A stretch of DNA of 42,696 nt, from positions 1 to 42,696 of the forward strand of contig NZ_BCWP01000029.1 in the NCBI RefSeq assembly GCF_001592265.1, given 5' to 3'. Below, piece by piece: positions 1 through 7,815 of this stretch; position 1 is the first letter of the stretch; the number at the start of each line of letters is the position of its first letter. This stretch comes from Curvibacter delicatus NBRC 14919 (lineage in GTDB: Bacteria > Pseudomonadota > Gammaproteobacteria > Burkholderiales > Burkholderiaceae_C). The notes beneath the pieces were generated by a model. It was not told the DNA's origin and searched no databases. It saw only the letters and a program-made list of their open reading frames with translations. A program made the position numbers and the translations under genes.

Positions 1-245
1 AAGCCCATACTGACAAATACCCCCGAGCCTTGACGCGCTTCAACATAGCCATCGTGCTTGAGCCGCGACAGTGCTTCACGCACCATGGGTGGGCTCACAT
101 TGAACGCCTGTGCAAATTCGCGCGTTGAAGGCAATTTGGAGCCAGGCGCGTACTCACCCGACTCAATCCTGCGTAGCAGCACAGTGGTGATTTCATCGGG
201 AAAGCGCAATGGCTTCGGAAGAGCTGTCATAGTGTGTTCAAACAT
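1..245 (-). CDS. GntR-family transcriptional regulator, 5' part only
   Basis: The visible N-terminal 81 residues form a GntR-type winged helix-turn-helix. The signature parts are a run reading LLRRIESGEYAPGSKLPS, then REFAQAFNVSPPMVREALSRL, then DGYVEARQGSGVFV, which is the wing. The C-terminal effector domain lies outside the window, so the subfamily (FCD/FadR or other) cannot be told. The first ATG is at 245; a second in-frame ATG at 230 is also possible, and no strong Shine-Dalgarno decides between them. The gene points away from the LysR gene, so nothing here links it to the catabolic cluster. A small palindrome just upstream may be its own operator. Confidence 0.85.
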   Translation of the reverse strand, partial: MFEHTMTALPKPLRFPDEITTVLLRRIESGEYAPGSKLPSTREFAQAFNVSPPMVREALSRLKHDGYVEARQGSGVFVSMG

Positions 246-255
246 GGTTACCAGG

Positions 256-266
256 TTATCTGATAA
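256..266. promoter_or_regulatory. Perfect 11-nt palindrome upstream of the GntR gene
   Basis: TTATC-T-GATAA is a perfect inverted repeat 11 bp before the GntR start. GntR regulators commonly bind short inverted repeats in their own promoters, so this is a candidate autoregulatory operator. A second imperfect repeat, TGGTTACCA, overlaps the start codon. The function is inferred from position and symmetry only. Confidence 0.35.
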
Positions 267-416
267 GTTGAGATGTCGTATTGGTGGAAACCCTTGGAAA
301 ATTAGTTAATTGATATCAAGTTGACCAATAAATCACTGCGGTCCGCAATGAACTGTGAACGACTGAATTCAGGAATGGCCCAAGATCTCTGCTTCTGGCC
401 GAGCCCAGCCATTCCC

Positions 417-1346
417 TCAATCTACCCCAAACCTCCCCGTCCACTTCTGCTCATAGTTCATCTTCGCAAAGTGCTCGGCCATGAAGTCGATGAAGGTGCG
501 CACCTTGGCTGACAGGTGCTTGCGGCTGGGGTAGGCCAGGTTGACGGTCAGGCGCGGCAGGTCCCAGTCGTCCAGCACCGGCACCAGGCGGCCGGCCACC
601 ATGTCGTCGTACAGGATGTAGGTGGGCTGCACCAGGATGCCCATGCCGTCCAGCGCGGCGGCGCGCAGGATCTGCCCGTCGTTCGATTCCAGCAAGCCCT
701 TCACCGACAGCGTGGTGGTCTGGCCGTCGCGCGTGAAGCGCAGCTCGTTCGGGTTGTTGGCGTGGGTGTAGATCAGCAGTTTGTGCTGCGCCAGGTCTTC
801 CAGCGTCTTGGGCCGGCCGTGTTTGGCCAGGTAGCGCGGCGCGGCGGCCAGGATGCGGCGCGTCTGCCCCAGGCGGCGGATGGTGATGTTGGAGTCCGGC
901 TCGAACTCGCGTGTGCGGATGGCCACGTCGATGTTGTTGTCGATGATGTCCAGGTAGCGGTTGGCGGCTTCCACGTGCACGCTTACATTCGGGTAGCGCT
1001 GGGTGTACTCGCGCAACAGCGGCGCCACGTGGTGCATGGAAAACGACAACGAGGCGGTGATGCGCAGCGTGCCGGTGGGGTTGAGGGTGGCGGCGTTCAC
1101 CGCGTCTTCGGCGTCCTTCAGGTCGGCCAGCACGGTCTTGGCGCGGCTGAAGAATTCCTGCCCGGTGTCGGTCAGGTACAGGCGGCGGGTGTTGCGCTCC
1201 ACCAGCCGCGCGCCCAGCCGGTCTTCCAGCGCTTGCAGGTGCCGGCTGGCCGCCGCGTTCGACAGGTCCAGCGCCTCGGCGGCGCGGCTCAGGCTGCCGG
1301 TTTCCGCCACCTGCACAAATAGTTCCAGTTCCGTCCAGCGGTCCAC
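417..1346 (-). CDS. LysR-family transcriptional regulator
   Basis: This 309-residue protein has the LysR layout. An N-terminal HTH (about residues 1-60, with LSRAAEALDLSNAAASRHLQ) is followed by an effector-binding domain (about 90-295). It resembles the large group whose HTH is followed by LEDRLGARLVERNTRRLYLT. I chose the GTG start because AGGAG lies 6 nt upstream; the frame stays open 30 more codons upstream but that part has no HTH character. It is divergent from the ring-cleavage dioxygenase gene with a 119-bp spacer, the usual arrangement for a LysR activator of a catabolic operon. The inducer is unknown; an aromatic intermediate is the natural guess. Confidence 0.93.
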   Translation of the reverse strand: MDRWTELELFVQVAETGSLSRAAEALDLSNAAASRHLQALEDRLGARLVERNTRRLYLTDTGQEFFSRAKTVLADLKDAEDAVNAATLNPTGTLRITASLSFSMHHVAPLLREYTQRYPNVSVHVEAANRYLDIIDNNIDVAIRTREFEPDSNITIRRLGQTRRILAAAPRYLAKHGRPKTLEDLAQHKLLIYTHANNPNELRFTRDGQTTTLSVKGLLESNDGQILRAAALDGMGILVQPTYILYDDMVAGRLVPVLDDWDLPRLTVNLAYPSRKHLSAKVRTFIDFMAEHFAKMNYEQKWTGRFGVD

Positions 1347-1465
1347 CGCAGTCTCCTGTTTTTTTCGCTGCGCGGAAAAGTCATTTACGGCAGCGCTCTT
1401 TCGCAAATTGTGGCGGACTTTTAGAGTCACGGGCATAGCGAGAACCCGCAGAGGAGACAGACAAG

Positions 1466-2296
1466 ATGCGCAACCTGAACCAGGACACCATCACCCAGGC
1501 CGTGATCGAGCGCTTTTCCAGCACGCCCGACCCGCGGCTGAAGGAGATCATGACCAGCCTGATCCAGCACCTGCACGCCTTCGCGCGCGAGGTCAAGCTG
1601 ACGGAAGAGGAGTGGTTCAAGGGCATCGAGTTCCTGACCCGCACCGGCCACATGTGCACCGACACGCGGCAGGAGTTCATTCTGCTGTCGGACACGCTGG
1701 GCCTGTCCATGCTCACCGTGGCCATGAACAACCAGAAGCCGGCCGGCTGCACCGAGTCCACGGTGTTTGGCCCCTTCTACGTGGAAGGCGCGCCGCACTA
1801 CGACCACGGCGACGACGTGGCCAACGGCGCCCGCGGTGAACCCTGCGAGGTGCGCTGCACTATCAAGGGCCTGGGCGGCGAGCCGGTGCCGCATGCCACG
1901 GTGGAGGTCTGGCAGGCCGATGCCGACGGCAACTACGACGTGCAGTACGCCCACCTGGCCCATGCGCAGGCGCGTGGCGTGCTCAAGTCCGGCCTGGACG
2001 GCAAGTTGCACTTCAAGACCATCGTGGCCGAGGCCTACCCCATTCCCACCGACGGCCCGGTGGGCGACATGCTGCGCGCCACCAAAAACCACCCCTGGCG
2101 CCCGGCCCACCTGCATTTCATGATCAAGGCCGACGGCTACGAGACGCTGATCACCCACGTGTTCCGCGACGGCGACCAGTACCTCGACTCCGACGCGGTG
2201 TTCGGCGTGCGCCAGTCGCTGGTGAAAGACTGGGTGAAGCGGCCCGACGGCAGCTACCTGCTGGAGTACGACTTCGTGCTCAACCCGGAAAAGTGA
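1466..2296 (+). CDS. Intradiol ring-cleavage dioxygenase (hydroxyquinol/catechol 1,2-dioxygenase type)
   Basis: This 276-residue non-heme Fe(III) dioxygenase would open a catechol-type ring between its two hydroxyls to give a muconate or maleylacetate. An N-terminal helical dimerisation domain (about 1-95, from NLNQDTITQAVIERF) leads into the catalytic beta-sandwich with STVFGPFYVEGAP. The four iron ligands are visible as Tyr157, Tyr191, His215 and His217 (HPWRPAHLHF). Their spacing matches hydroxyquinol 1,2-dioxygenases to within one residue. The start has GAGGAGA 8 nt upstream. It is the first gene of a likely operon with the TRAP transporter. Hydroxyquinol rather than catechol specificity is favoured by overall resemblance but is not proven by the sequence. 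Confidence 0.92.
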   Translation: MRNLNQDTITQAVIERFSSTPDPRLKEIMTSLIQHLHAFAREVKLTEEEWFKGIEFLTRTGHMCTDTRQEFILLSDTLGLSMLTVAMNNQKPAGCTESTVFGPFYVEGAPHYDHGDDVANGARGEPCEVRCTIKGLGGEPVPHATVEVWQADADGNYDVQYAHLAHAQARGVLKSGLDGKLHFKTIVAEAYPIPTDGPVGDMLRATKNHPWRPAHLHFMIKADGYETLITHVFRDGDQYLDSDAVFGVRQSLVKDWVKRPDGSYLLEYDFVLNPEK

Positions 2297-2312
2297 TTTT
2301 GTGCCAGTGAGA

Positions 2313-2327
2313 CCTCTTCAGAAGAGG
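2313..2327 (+). other. Small stem-loop between dioxygenase and TRAP genes
   Basis: CCTCTT-CAG-AAGAGG forms a perfect 6-bp stem 16 nt after the dioxygenase stop. It is followed by CAAAAAG, not a T run, so it is not an intrinsic terminator for the plus strand. It could protect the upstream mRNA 3' end or simply be chance. Confidence 0.35.
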
Positions 2328-2348
2328 CAAAAAGATTAGGAGACAAGC

Positions 2349-3455
2349 ATGAGCAAGCGACTGATGATGAAAACCGCCCTGGCCACGGCCCTGGGTGTGG
2401 CGCTGTCGATGGCGGCGGTGCTGCCGGCGCAGGCGCAGCAGACCTTCAAGCTGACCATCGCCTCCAGCCACCCGGTGGTGCTGCCCTGGGTGGGGCTGAT
2501 GAGCACGCTGTTCGTGCCCGAGGTCAACAAGCGGGTGGCGGCGCTGAACAAGGGCTACAAGATCGAGTGGCGCGAGGCCTATGGTGGCCAGCTCTACAAG
2601 ATGAACGCCACGCTCACCAGCGTGGAGCAGGGCGTGACCGACATCGGCTGGGTGTTCCACAATCTGGAGGCGGCCAAGATGCCGCTGTCGCAGTTCGGCA
2701 CCGTGACGCCCTTCACCACCGACGACGTGCGCATCATCCTCGACGTGGCCAACGAGATGAACGAGAAGGTGCCGGCGCTGCAGAAGGAGTGGGACAAGAA
2801 CAACATGGTGTTCCTCGGCGCCACCGGGGTGGACACCTACCACCTGTTCACCAAGAACCCGATTGCCACCTACGCCGACCTGAAGGGCCGCAAGATCTCG
2901 GCGCCGGGCTCCATCGGCCTGTGGCTCAAGGGCTCGGGTGCGGTGCCGGTGGACGGCTCGCTCACCAGCTACTACACCGACATCCAGAGCGGTGTGAGCG
3001 AAGGCACCATCTCCATTGCCACCGGCATCCTGCCCAACAAGATCTACGAGGTGGCGCCCTACATCACCACGGTGAACATCGGCGCGCTCTACATCGGCGG
3101 CATGGCCATGAACAAGGACAGCTACAGCAAGCTGCCGCCCGAGGTGCAGAAGATCGTGAAGGACGTCGGCAAGGAATATTCCAAGGCGCTGGGTGAGACG
3201 CTGATGCAGCGCTACGAGGGCGCGCTCAAGACCATGGTGGAGCGCGGCGCCACCCAGAGCCCGGCGGTCCGCCTGACCAACCTGAGCGGCGGCGAGCGTG
3301 ACAAGTGGGTGCAGAGCATGCCCAACCTGGCGGCCGACTGGGCCAAGGCCAATGCGAGCAAGGGCCCGGCCAAGGAGATCGTCAAGACCTACATGGATGC
3401 GCTGCGCAAGCGCGGCGTCAAACCCGCCCGCGACTGGGACAAAGAGTTGAAGTGA
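2349..3455 (+). CDS. TRAP transporter solute-binding receptor (DctP family)
   Basis: This 368-residue periplasmic receptor captures an organic acid for the TRAP permease encoded downstream. It starts with a Sec signal peptide (residues 1-29, ending AVLPAQAQQ) and continues with TFKLTIASSHPVVLPW, the usual first strand of DctP proteins. The middle carries the family's DLKGRKISAPGS segment, part of the ligand site around the conserved arginine. AGGAGA lies 5 nt before the ATG. DctQ and DctM follow, so the tripartite system is complete. The ligand is not readable; the adjacent ring-cleavage gene suggests an aromatic or dicarboxylic acid. Confidence 0.92.
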   Translation: MSKRLMMKTALATALGVALSMAAVLPAQAQQTFKLTIASSHPVVLPWVGLMSTLFVPEVNKRVAALNKGYKIEWREAYGGQLYKMNATLTSVEQGVTDIGWVFHNLEAAKMPLSQFGTVTPFTTDDVRIILDVANEMNEKVPALQKEWDKNNMVFLGATGVDTYHLFTKNPIATYADLKGRKISAPGSIGLWLKGSGAVPVDGSLTSYYTDIQSGVSEGTISIATGILPNKIYEVAPYITTVNIGALYIGGMAMNKDSYSKLPPEVQKIVKDVGKEYSKALGETLMQRYEGALKTMVERGATQSPAVRLTNLSGGERDKWVQSMPNLAADWAKANASKGPAKEIVKTYMDALRKRGVKPARDWDKELK

Positions 3456-3465
3456 ACACCCCCGT

Positions 3466-3528
3466 GGCGGCTGTCGCCGCCTCCCCCTCAAGGGGGTAAC
3501 GCCAGTGGCCCGGCAAAGCCGGTGCCAC
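3466..3528 (+). repeat. Three consecutive hairpins in the receptor-permease spacer
   Basis: The gap between receptor and small permease holds three adjacent stem-loops: GGCGGC-tgtc-GCCGCC at 3466-3481, CCCCC-tcaa-GGGGG at 3483-3496, and GTGGCCCGGC-aaa-GCCGG-t-GCCAC at 3505-3528. The ends of the last one also pair with one bulged T. I recall similar strings in many Comamonadaceae intergenic regions, so this is probably a dispersed element. In this position it could lower permease expression relative to the receptor by stabilising the upstream mRNA. That role is inference. Confidence 0.6.
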
Positions 3529-3590
3529 GGCGTTTCCCGGTTGCTTGGTTGGTGTGCCGCGGCTTGTGCCCGGTCTGGGAAGGAATTGAT

Positions 3591-4133
3591 TTGTCTTACG
3601 AAGCGAATACCGATCTGGAAGCGGCGCCGGCACCCGGCGCGCCAAACAGCCTGTTCGGCTGGCTGGTCGATGGGCTCAATGCCGCCGGTTCGGTGGTGAT
3701 TGCCATCGTCATGCTGCTGATGTGTGCCGACGTGCTGCTGCGTGACCTGGCCAACCGGCCGCTGGACGGCGTGGCCGAGCTGGTGGCCAGCAGCATCGTG
3801 GTCATCGTGTTCCTGCAATTGCCGGGCACGCTGCGCCACGGCCGCATGTCGCGTGCCGACCTGTTCATCGACCCCTTCATCCAGCGTCGGCCGCGCGCTG
3901 GCAAACGGCTGCGGGCGCTGTTCTCGCTGGCCGGGGTGCTGGCCTGCAGCATCATTGCCTACGCCACCTGGCCACTGCTGGCACGCGCCTGGAGCGACAG
4001 CGAGTTTTTTGGTGTCGAGGGGGTGTTCACCTTCCCGACCTGGCCCATGCGCGCGGTGGTGCTGCTGGGGGCGGCGCTGGCAGCCGTCCAGTACGTGCTG
4101 CTGGCGATTCAGGATTTGAAAGAGGCCCGTTGA
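3591..4133 (+). CDS. TRAP transporter small permease (DctQ family)
   Basis: This 180-residue inner-membrane protein with four predicted helices links the receptor to the large permease. Helices are seen around LFGWLVDGLNAAGSVVIAIV, the segment with LLMCADVLLRDL, VAELVASSIVVIVFLQLPG and the C-terminal AVVLLGAALAAVQYVLLAI. DctQ hallmarks are the RPLDGVAEL and HGRMSRADLF strings. I chose the TTG start because GGAAGGAA lies 6 nt upstream and the product then begins just before the first helix. An upstream ATG at 3522 would fall inside a hairpin repeat. The stop is 2 nt from the DctM ATG, so the two are translationally coupled. Confidence 0.88.
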   Translation: MSYEANTDLEAAPAPGAPNSLFGWLVDGLNAAGSVVIAIVMLLMCADVLLRDLANRPLDGVAELVASSIVVIVFLQLPGTLRHGRMSRADLFIDPFIQRRPRAGKRLRALFSLAGVLACSIIAYATWPLLARAWSDSEFFGVEGVFTFPTWPMRAVVLLGAALAAVQYVLLAIQDLKEAR

Positions 4134-4135
4134 GC

Positions 4136-5455
4136 ATGTCTGATCTGAACATCGGCCTGCTGGCCATTGCCCTGATGCTGGCGGGCATCTATTTCGGCAT
4201 GCACATCGGGGTGGCGCTGATCGTCACCTCCTTCATCAGCGTCTGGCTGGTCAAGAGCCCGGAGGTGGCGGCACGTTTCGTAGCGGCCTCGGCCAACGAC
4301 GCCATCCGCGACTACCTCTTCGGCGTCATCCCACTGTTCGTGCTGATGGGCATGCTGGTCAGCGTCTCGGGGGTGGGGCGCGACACCTTCGATGTGTTCC
4401 AGTGGCTGATGCGGCGCATCCGCGGCGGCCTGGGGCTGGCCACGGTGGCGGCCAATGCGGTGTTTGCCGCCATCACCGGCATTTCCATTGCCTCGGCGTC
4501 CGTCTTCACCAAGGTGGCGGTGCCGGAGATGATGCGCCACGGCTACACGGCGCGTTTTGCGGTCGGCGTGGTGGCGGGTTCGTCGGTGCTGGGCATGCTG
4601 ATCCCGCCCTCGCTGCTGATGATCATCTACGGCGTGCTGGCCGAGGAGTCGATCGGGCGCATGTTCATTGCCGGTGTCATCCCGGGCATCGTGCTGGCGC
4701 TGGGGTTTGCCGTGCTGATCGTCGGCATGGCCTACCTGCGCCCGGCCATGATCCTGGTGCCGGGTGCGGCCGATCTGGCCCGCGACGAATTGCAGGAAAC
4801 GCCGGCCAGCGCCGCCATCAAGTTCATTCCGATCCTGATCCTCATCACCCTGGTGCTGGGCGGCCTGTATGGCGGCCTGTTCACGCCGACCGAGGCCGGC
4901 GCCGTGGGGGCCGCCGGCGCGCTGGTGATTGCGCTGGTGCGCCGGCGCCTCACCTGGGCCAAGCTATGGAACGTGCTGGTGGAAACCGGTTATGTCTCGG
5001 TGTCGGTGCTGTTTCTCATCATCTCGGCCATGCTCTACAGCCGCATGCTGGCGCTGACCGGCATGCCCGCGGCGGTGACGGAAGGCATCACCCACCTGGG
5101 CCTGGGTCCGTGGGGTTTTCTGGGGGCTTATGTGCTGATCGTGCTGGCGCTGGGCTGCATCATCGATTCGGTGTCCATCATGCTGATCATGCTGCCCATC
5201 GTGCTGCCGATTGCGCGTGCGTTCGGCATGGACGTGGTGTGGTTCGGCGTGGTGACAGTGGTGGCGGTGGAGATCGGCCTGCTGACGCCGCCGTTCGGTG
5301 TCTCGGTCTACACCGTGAAGTCGGCACTCAATGACCCGCGCATCACCGTGCGCGACATCTTTGCCGGTGCCTTCCCCTTTGTGTTGATGATGTTTGCCGT
5401 GCTGCTGGTGCTGATTGCCTTCCCGCAGCTGTCCACCTGGCTGGCCTACCTGTAG
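4136..5455 (+). CDS. TRAP transporter large permease (DctM family)
   Basis: This 439-residue integral membrane protein is the ion-coupled translocator of the TRAP system (ion transporter superfamily, about 12 helices). Family segments include GMLVSVSGVGRDTFDVFQW, AAITGISIASASVFTKVAVPEM, GMLIPPSLLMIIYGVLAEES and IGLLTPPFGVSVYTVK; the two proline-rich loops are typical of the substrate and Na+ sites. The ATG is preceded by AGAGG 10 nt upstream; a TTG 6 nt earlier overlaps the DctQ stop and is an alternative. Length and order fit an intact transporter. Confidence 0.93.
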   Translation: MSDLNIGLLAIALMLAGIYFGMHIGVALIVTSFISVWLVKSPEVAARFVAASANDAIRDYLFGVIPLFVLMGMLVSVSGVGRDTFDVFQWLMRRIRGGLGLATVAANAVFAAITGISIASASVFTKVAVPEMMRHGYTARFAVGVVAGSSVLGMLIPPSLLMIIYGVLAEESIGRMFIAGVIPGIVLALGFAVLIVGMAYLRPAMILVPGAADLARDELQETPASAAIKFIPILILITLVLGGLYGGLFTPTEAGAVGAAGALVIALVRRRLTWAKLWNVLVETGYVSVSVLFLIISAMLYSRMLALTGMPAAVTEGITHLGLGPWGFLGAYVLIVLALGCIIDSVSIMLIMLPIVLPIARAFGMDVVWFGVVTVVAVEIGLLTPPFGVSVYTVKSALNDPRITVRDIFAGAFPFVLMMFAVLLVLIAFPQLSTWLAYL

Positions 5456-5464
5456 GAAACCACC

Positions 5465-5770
5465 ATGATTTTCACTTTCATCCTGATCGACAAACCCGAC
5501 AGCAGCGAGCTGCGCCAGCGCGTGCGGCCCGAGCACAAGGCCTACCTGGCGGCGGTGGCCGACCGCATGGCCTTTGCCGGCCCGTTCACCAAGGACGACG
5601 GCCAGACCATGATCGGCAGCCTGCTGGCGATCGACTTCCCGTCGCGCGACGCGGCGCACGCCTGGCTGGCGAACGAACCCTTCACCAAGGCTGGCCTGTA
5701 CGCCAGCACCACGGTGCACGCCTTCGTGAACCTGTGGCCGCAAAAGGCCGGCTTCCCGCCGGCTGCCTGA
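5465..5770 (+). CDS. YciI-family protein
   Basis: This is a 101-residue single-domain protein of the YciI ferredoxin-like fold. It reads MIFTFILIDKPDSSELRQRV, then RPEHKAYLAAVADRMAFAGPF and DGQTMIGSLLAIDFPSRDAA, the usual three blocks. Some YciI proteins act as small hydrolases or dehydrochlorinases in aromatic catabolism, and others have no known activity. It starts 9 nt after DctM, so it is in the same transcript. A role on a ring-cleavage product is plausible but is inferred from context. Confidence 0.85.
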   Translation: MIFTFILIDKPDSSELRQRVRPEHKAYLAAVADRMAFAGPFTKDDGQTMIGSLLAIDFPSRDAAHAWLANEPFTKAGLYASTTVHAFVNLWPQKAGFPPAA

Positions 5771-5782
5771 ACCCGCCTGCCC

Positions 5783-6085
5783 ATGATCCGACACATCGTG
5801 ATGTGGAACGTGCGCGGCGACACGCCGGCCGAGAAGGCGCGCGGCATCGCGCAGCTGCAGCGCAGCTTCGAAGGGCTGCGCGGCCGCATCCCGGGCCTGC
5901 TGCACCTGGAGATCGGCGTTGATGTCAGCCGCGTCGACTACGCCTGCGACGTGGTGCTGTATTCGGAGTTCGAGAGCCAGGCCGCGCTCGACGCCTACGG
6001 CACGCACCCCGAGCACCTGCGCGTCAAGGACGAGGTGGCCGAGCTGCGCATCGCGCGCCACCAGGTGGACTACGTGGTGCCGTGA
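5783..6085 (+). CDS. Dabb-domain (stress-responsive A/B barrel) protein
   Basis: This 100-residue protein carries one Dabb dimeric alpha/beta barrel domain. The signature start MIRHIVMWNVRGDTP, the central GLLHLEIGVDVSR and the end HPEHLRVKDEVAEL are diagnostic. Members include polyketide and aromatic-degradation cyclases or isomerases, and many have no known function. It follows the YciI gene by 12 bp. The pairing with YciI- and SnoaL-type proteins next to a dioxygenase suggests processing of an unstable aromatic intermediate. Confidence 0.87.
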   Translation: MIRHIVMWNVRGDTPAEKARGIAQLQRSFEGLRGRIPGLLHLEIGVDVSRVDYACDVVLYSEFESQAALDAYGTHPEHLRVKDEVAELRIARHQVDYVVP

Positions 6086-6124
6086 GTCGCCACTGATTTT
6101 TGATGGAACCTTGAGGAGACAAGA

Positions 6125-6742
6125 ATGAACGACAAGCTGATGGACGAACTGCTGATTCGCCAGATGGTGGAGCGCTGGGCGGTCTGGCGCGACGCCGGCG
6201 ACTGGGAGCGTTTTGCCACCGTGTGGCACCCGGAGGGCGTGATGATGGCGACCTGGTTCCAGGGGCCGTTTGCCGACTTCATCCGCGTCACGAAAGAGGG
6301 GTGGGCCAAGGGCGTCAGCATCCTGCACTTTCTCGGTGGCTCGGCGATCGAGGTGGCAGGTGATCGTGCGATTGCCCAGACCAAGATGACGATCTCGCAG
6401 CGCGGCATGGTGGAGGGCGAAAACGGCCCGGTGCTGTGCGACGTGGTGTGCACCGGCCGCTTCCATGACTTTGTCGTCAAGCACAACGGCGAGTGGAAGC
6501 TGTTGCACCGCCAGCCGATCTACGAGAAGGACCGCATCGACCCGGTGGATTCCACCGCCGTGCTCAAGCTCGACCAGCAGGCGCTGGCCACCTTCCCCGA
6601 AGGCTACCGCCACCTGGCCTACATCCAGACGCGCATCGGCTACACGGTGAAGATGGACATGCCCATGCTCAAAGGCCCGGTGGTGGAAGAACTCTACAAA
6701 CGCGGCGCACGCTGGCTGGCCGGTGGTGCGCTGGAGCGCTGA
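6125..6742 (+). CDS. SnoaL-like (NTF2-fold) protein
   Basis: This 205-residue protein begins with the typical SnoaL_4 helix (LLIRQMVERWAVWRDAGDWERFATVWHPEG, seen here in parts) and the WHPEGVMMATWFQGPF pocket strand. It continues through ISQRGMVEG and WKLLHRQPIYEKDRIDPVD. The fold is used by polyketide cyclases, dehydratases and the small subunits of ring-hydroxylating dioxygenases. The C-terminal 60 residues go beyond the core domain, as in aromatic-pathway members. Shine-Dalgarno GAGGAGA is 5 nt upstream. The substrate is unknown. Confidence 0.82.
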   Translation: MNDKLMDELLIRQMVERWAVWRDAGDWERFATVWHPEGVMMATWFQGPFADFIRVTKEGWAKGVSILHFLGGSAIEVAGDRAIAQTKMTISQRGMVEGENGPVLCDVVCTGRFHDFVVKHNGEWKLLHRQPIYEKDRIDPVDSTAVLKLDQQALATFPEGYRHLAYIQTRIGYTVKMDMPMLKGPVVEELYKRGARWLAGGALER

Positions 6743-6766
6743 ACAAGCTGACCTGAGGAGACCCGC

Positions 6767-7777
6767 ATGAAGAAGATCGACGCGCTCCCGAAGCACCTGC
6801 TGTCGCGCCGTGCCATCGTGCAGGCGTTGCCATCCCTGGGCCTGCTCGGCCTGGCGCCCGGTGCATGGGCGCAAGGCGCCTACCCGAACCGGCCCTTGCG
6901 CGTGATCGTGCCGCAGCCGCCCGGTGGCGGTTTCGACTTCGTGGCGCGTGCGCTGGCCGACCGGCTGGGCAAGCTCATGGGCCAGAGTGTGGTGGTGGAA
7001 AACAAGCCCGGCTCCGGCACGCTGGTGGGCACCGACGCCGCAGCCAAAGCGGCGCCCGACGGCTACACCCTGCTGATGGGCTCGGTCTCCAACATCGCGC
7101 TCAACATGGGGCTGTACGACAAGCTGCCTTACGACAGCCTGCGCGACTTCGAACCGGTGGGGCTGGCGGTGAGCTACAGCTACACCCTGATGGCGCGCAA
7201 GGACCTGCCCTTCAACTCGCTCAAGGAGGTGGTGGCCTATGCCAAGGCGAATCCGGGCAAGCTGACCTATGCCTCGGCCGGCAATGGCTCGGGCCAGCAC
7301 GTGCTGGCCGCGGCGTTGTGGCACCTGGCCGGCGTGAATGTGGTGCACGTGCCCTACCGCGGCGCGCAGGCGGCCTACCAGGACCTACTGGGTGGCCGGG
7401 TGGATGTGTTCTTCGACCTCTCGTCCACGGCGCGTGCACAGGTGGATGGCGGCACCGTCAAGGCGCTGGCGGTCTCGGGCGCCGAGCGCAACGCCATGCA
7501 CCCGACGGTGCCGACCATCAACGAGAGCGGTGTGGCCCAACTCGATCTGGAGTCCTGGTTCGGCTACTTCGTGCCGAGCAAGACGCCGGCCGAGGTGCAG
7601 GAACGCTTGCGCACGGACCTGGCGCGCGTGATCGCCCAGCCCGATCTGCAGGAGACCTTCCGCAAGGCCGGCGGCAAGCCGCTGAACCTGAACGCGGCCG
7701 ACACCAAGGCCCTGGTCAAGCGCGATGTCGAACGTTGGACTAAGCTGGTGCGCGATATCGGCATCAAGGCCGAATGA
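6767..7777 (+). CDS. Bug-family tripartite tricarboxylate receptor (TctC-like)
   Basis: This 336-residue periplasmic binding protein has an N-terminal export signal that looks Tat-like (SRRAIVQALPSLGLLGLAPGAWA). The family blocks follow: YPNRPLRVIVPQPPGGGFD, VVENKPGSGTLVGTDAAAKA, DGYTLLMGSVSNIA, LTYASAGNGSGQHV and VVHVPYRGAQAAYQDLLGGRV. No TctA/TctB permease is nearby. This is usual, since Burkholderiales carry many orphan Bug receptors. It lies in the same gene string as the TRAP system, so two receptor types may serve this locus, one perhaps for sensing. Confidence 0.92.
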   Translation: MKKIDALPKHLLSRRAIVQALPSLGLLGLAPGAWAQGAYPNRPLRVIVPQPPGGGFDFVARALADRLGKLMGQSVVVENKPGSGTLVGTDAAAKAAPDGYTLLMGSVSNIALNMGLYDKLPYDSLRDFEPVGLAVSYSYTLMARKDLPFNSLKEVVAYAKANPGKLTYASAGNGSGQHVLAAALWHLAGVNVVHVPYRGAQAAYQDLLGGRVDVFFDLSSTARAQVDGGTVKALAVSGAERNAMHPTVPTINESGVAQLDLESWFGYFVPSKTPAEVQERLRTDLARVIAQPDLQETFRKAGGKPLNLNAADTKALVKRDVERWTKLVRDIGIKAE

Positions 7778-7815
7778 TCCGGCCACTCGATGGTATTTTT
7801 TGAAAGAGGTAAGTC

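Noticed and set aside
516-1322. Long open frame antisense to the LysR gene
   Set aside because: Its composition is Val-, Gln- and His-rich shadow coding typical of high-GC genes, with no motif; the LysR frame is clearly real.
2313-2327. Intrinsic terminator after the dioxygenase gene
   Set aside because: The stem is followed by CAAAAAG rather than a T run on the coding strand.
4964-7348. 794-codon open frame on the minus strand across DctM to the Bug receptor
   Set aside because: It runs antisense through six well-supported genes and its product is rich in His, Gln and Arg, as reverse-strand GC-rich frames are.
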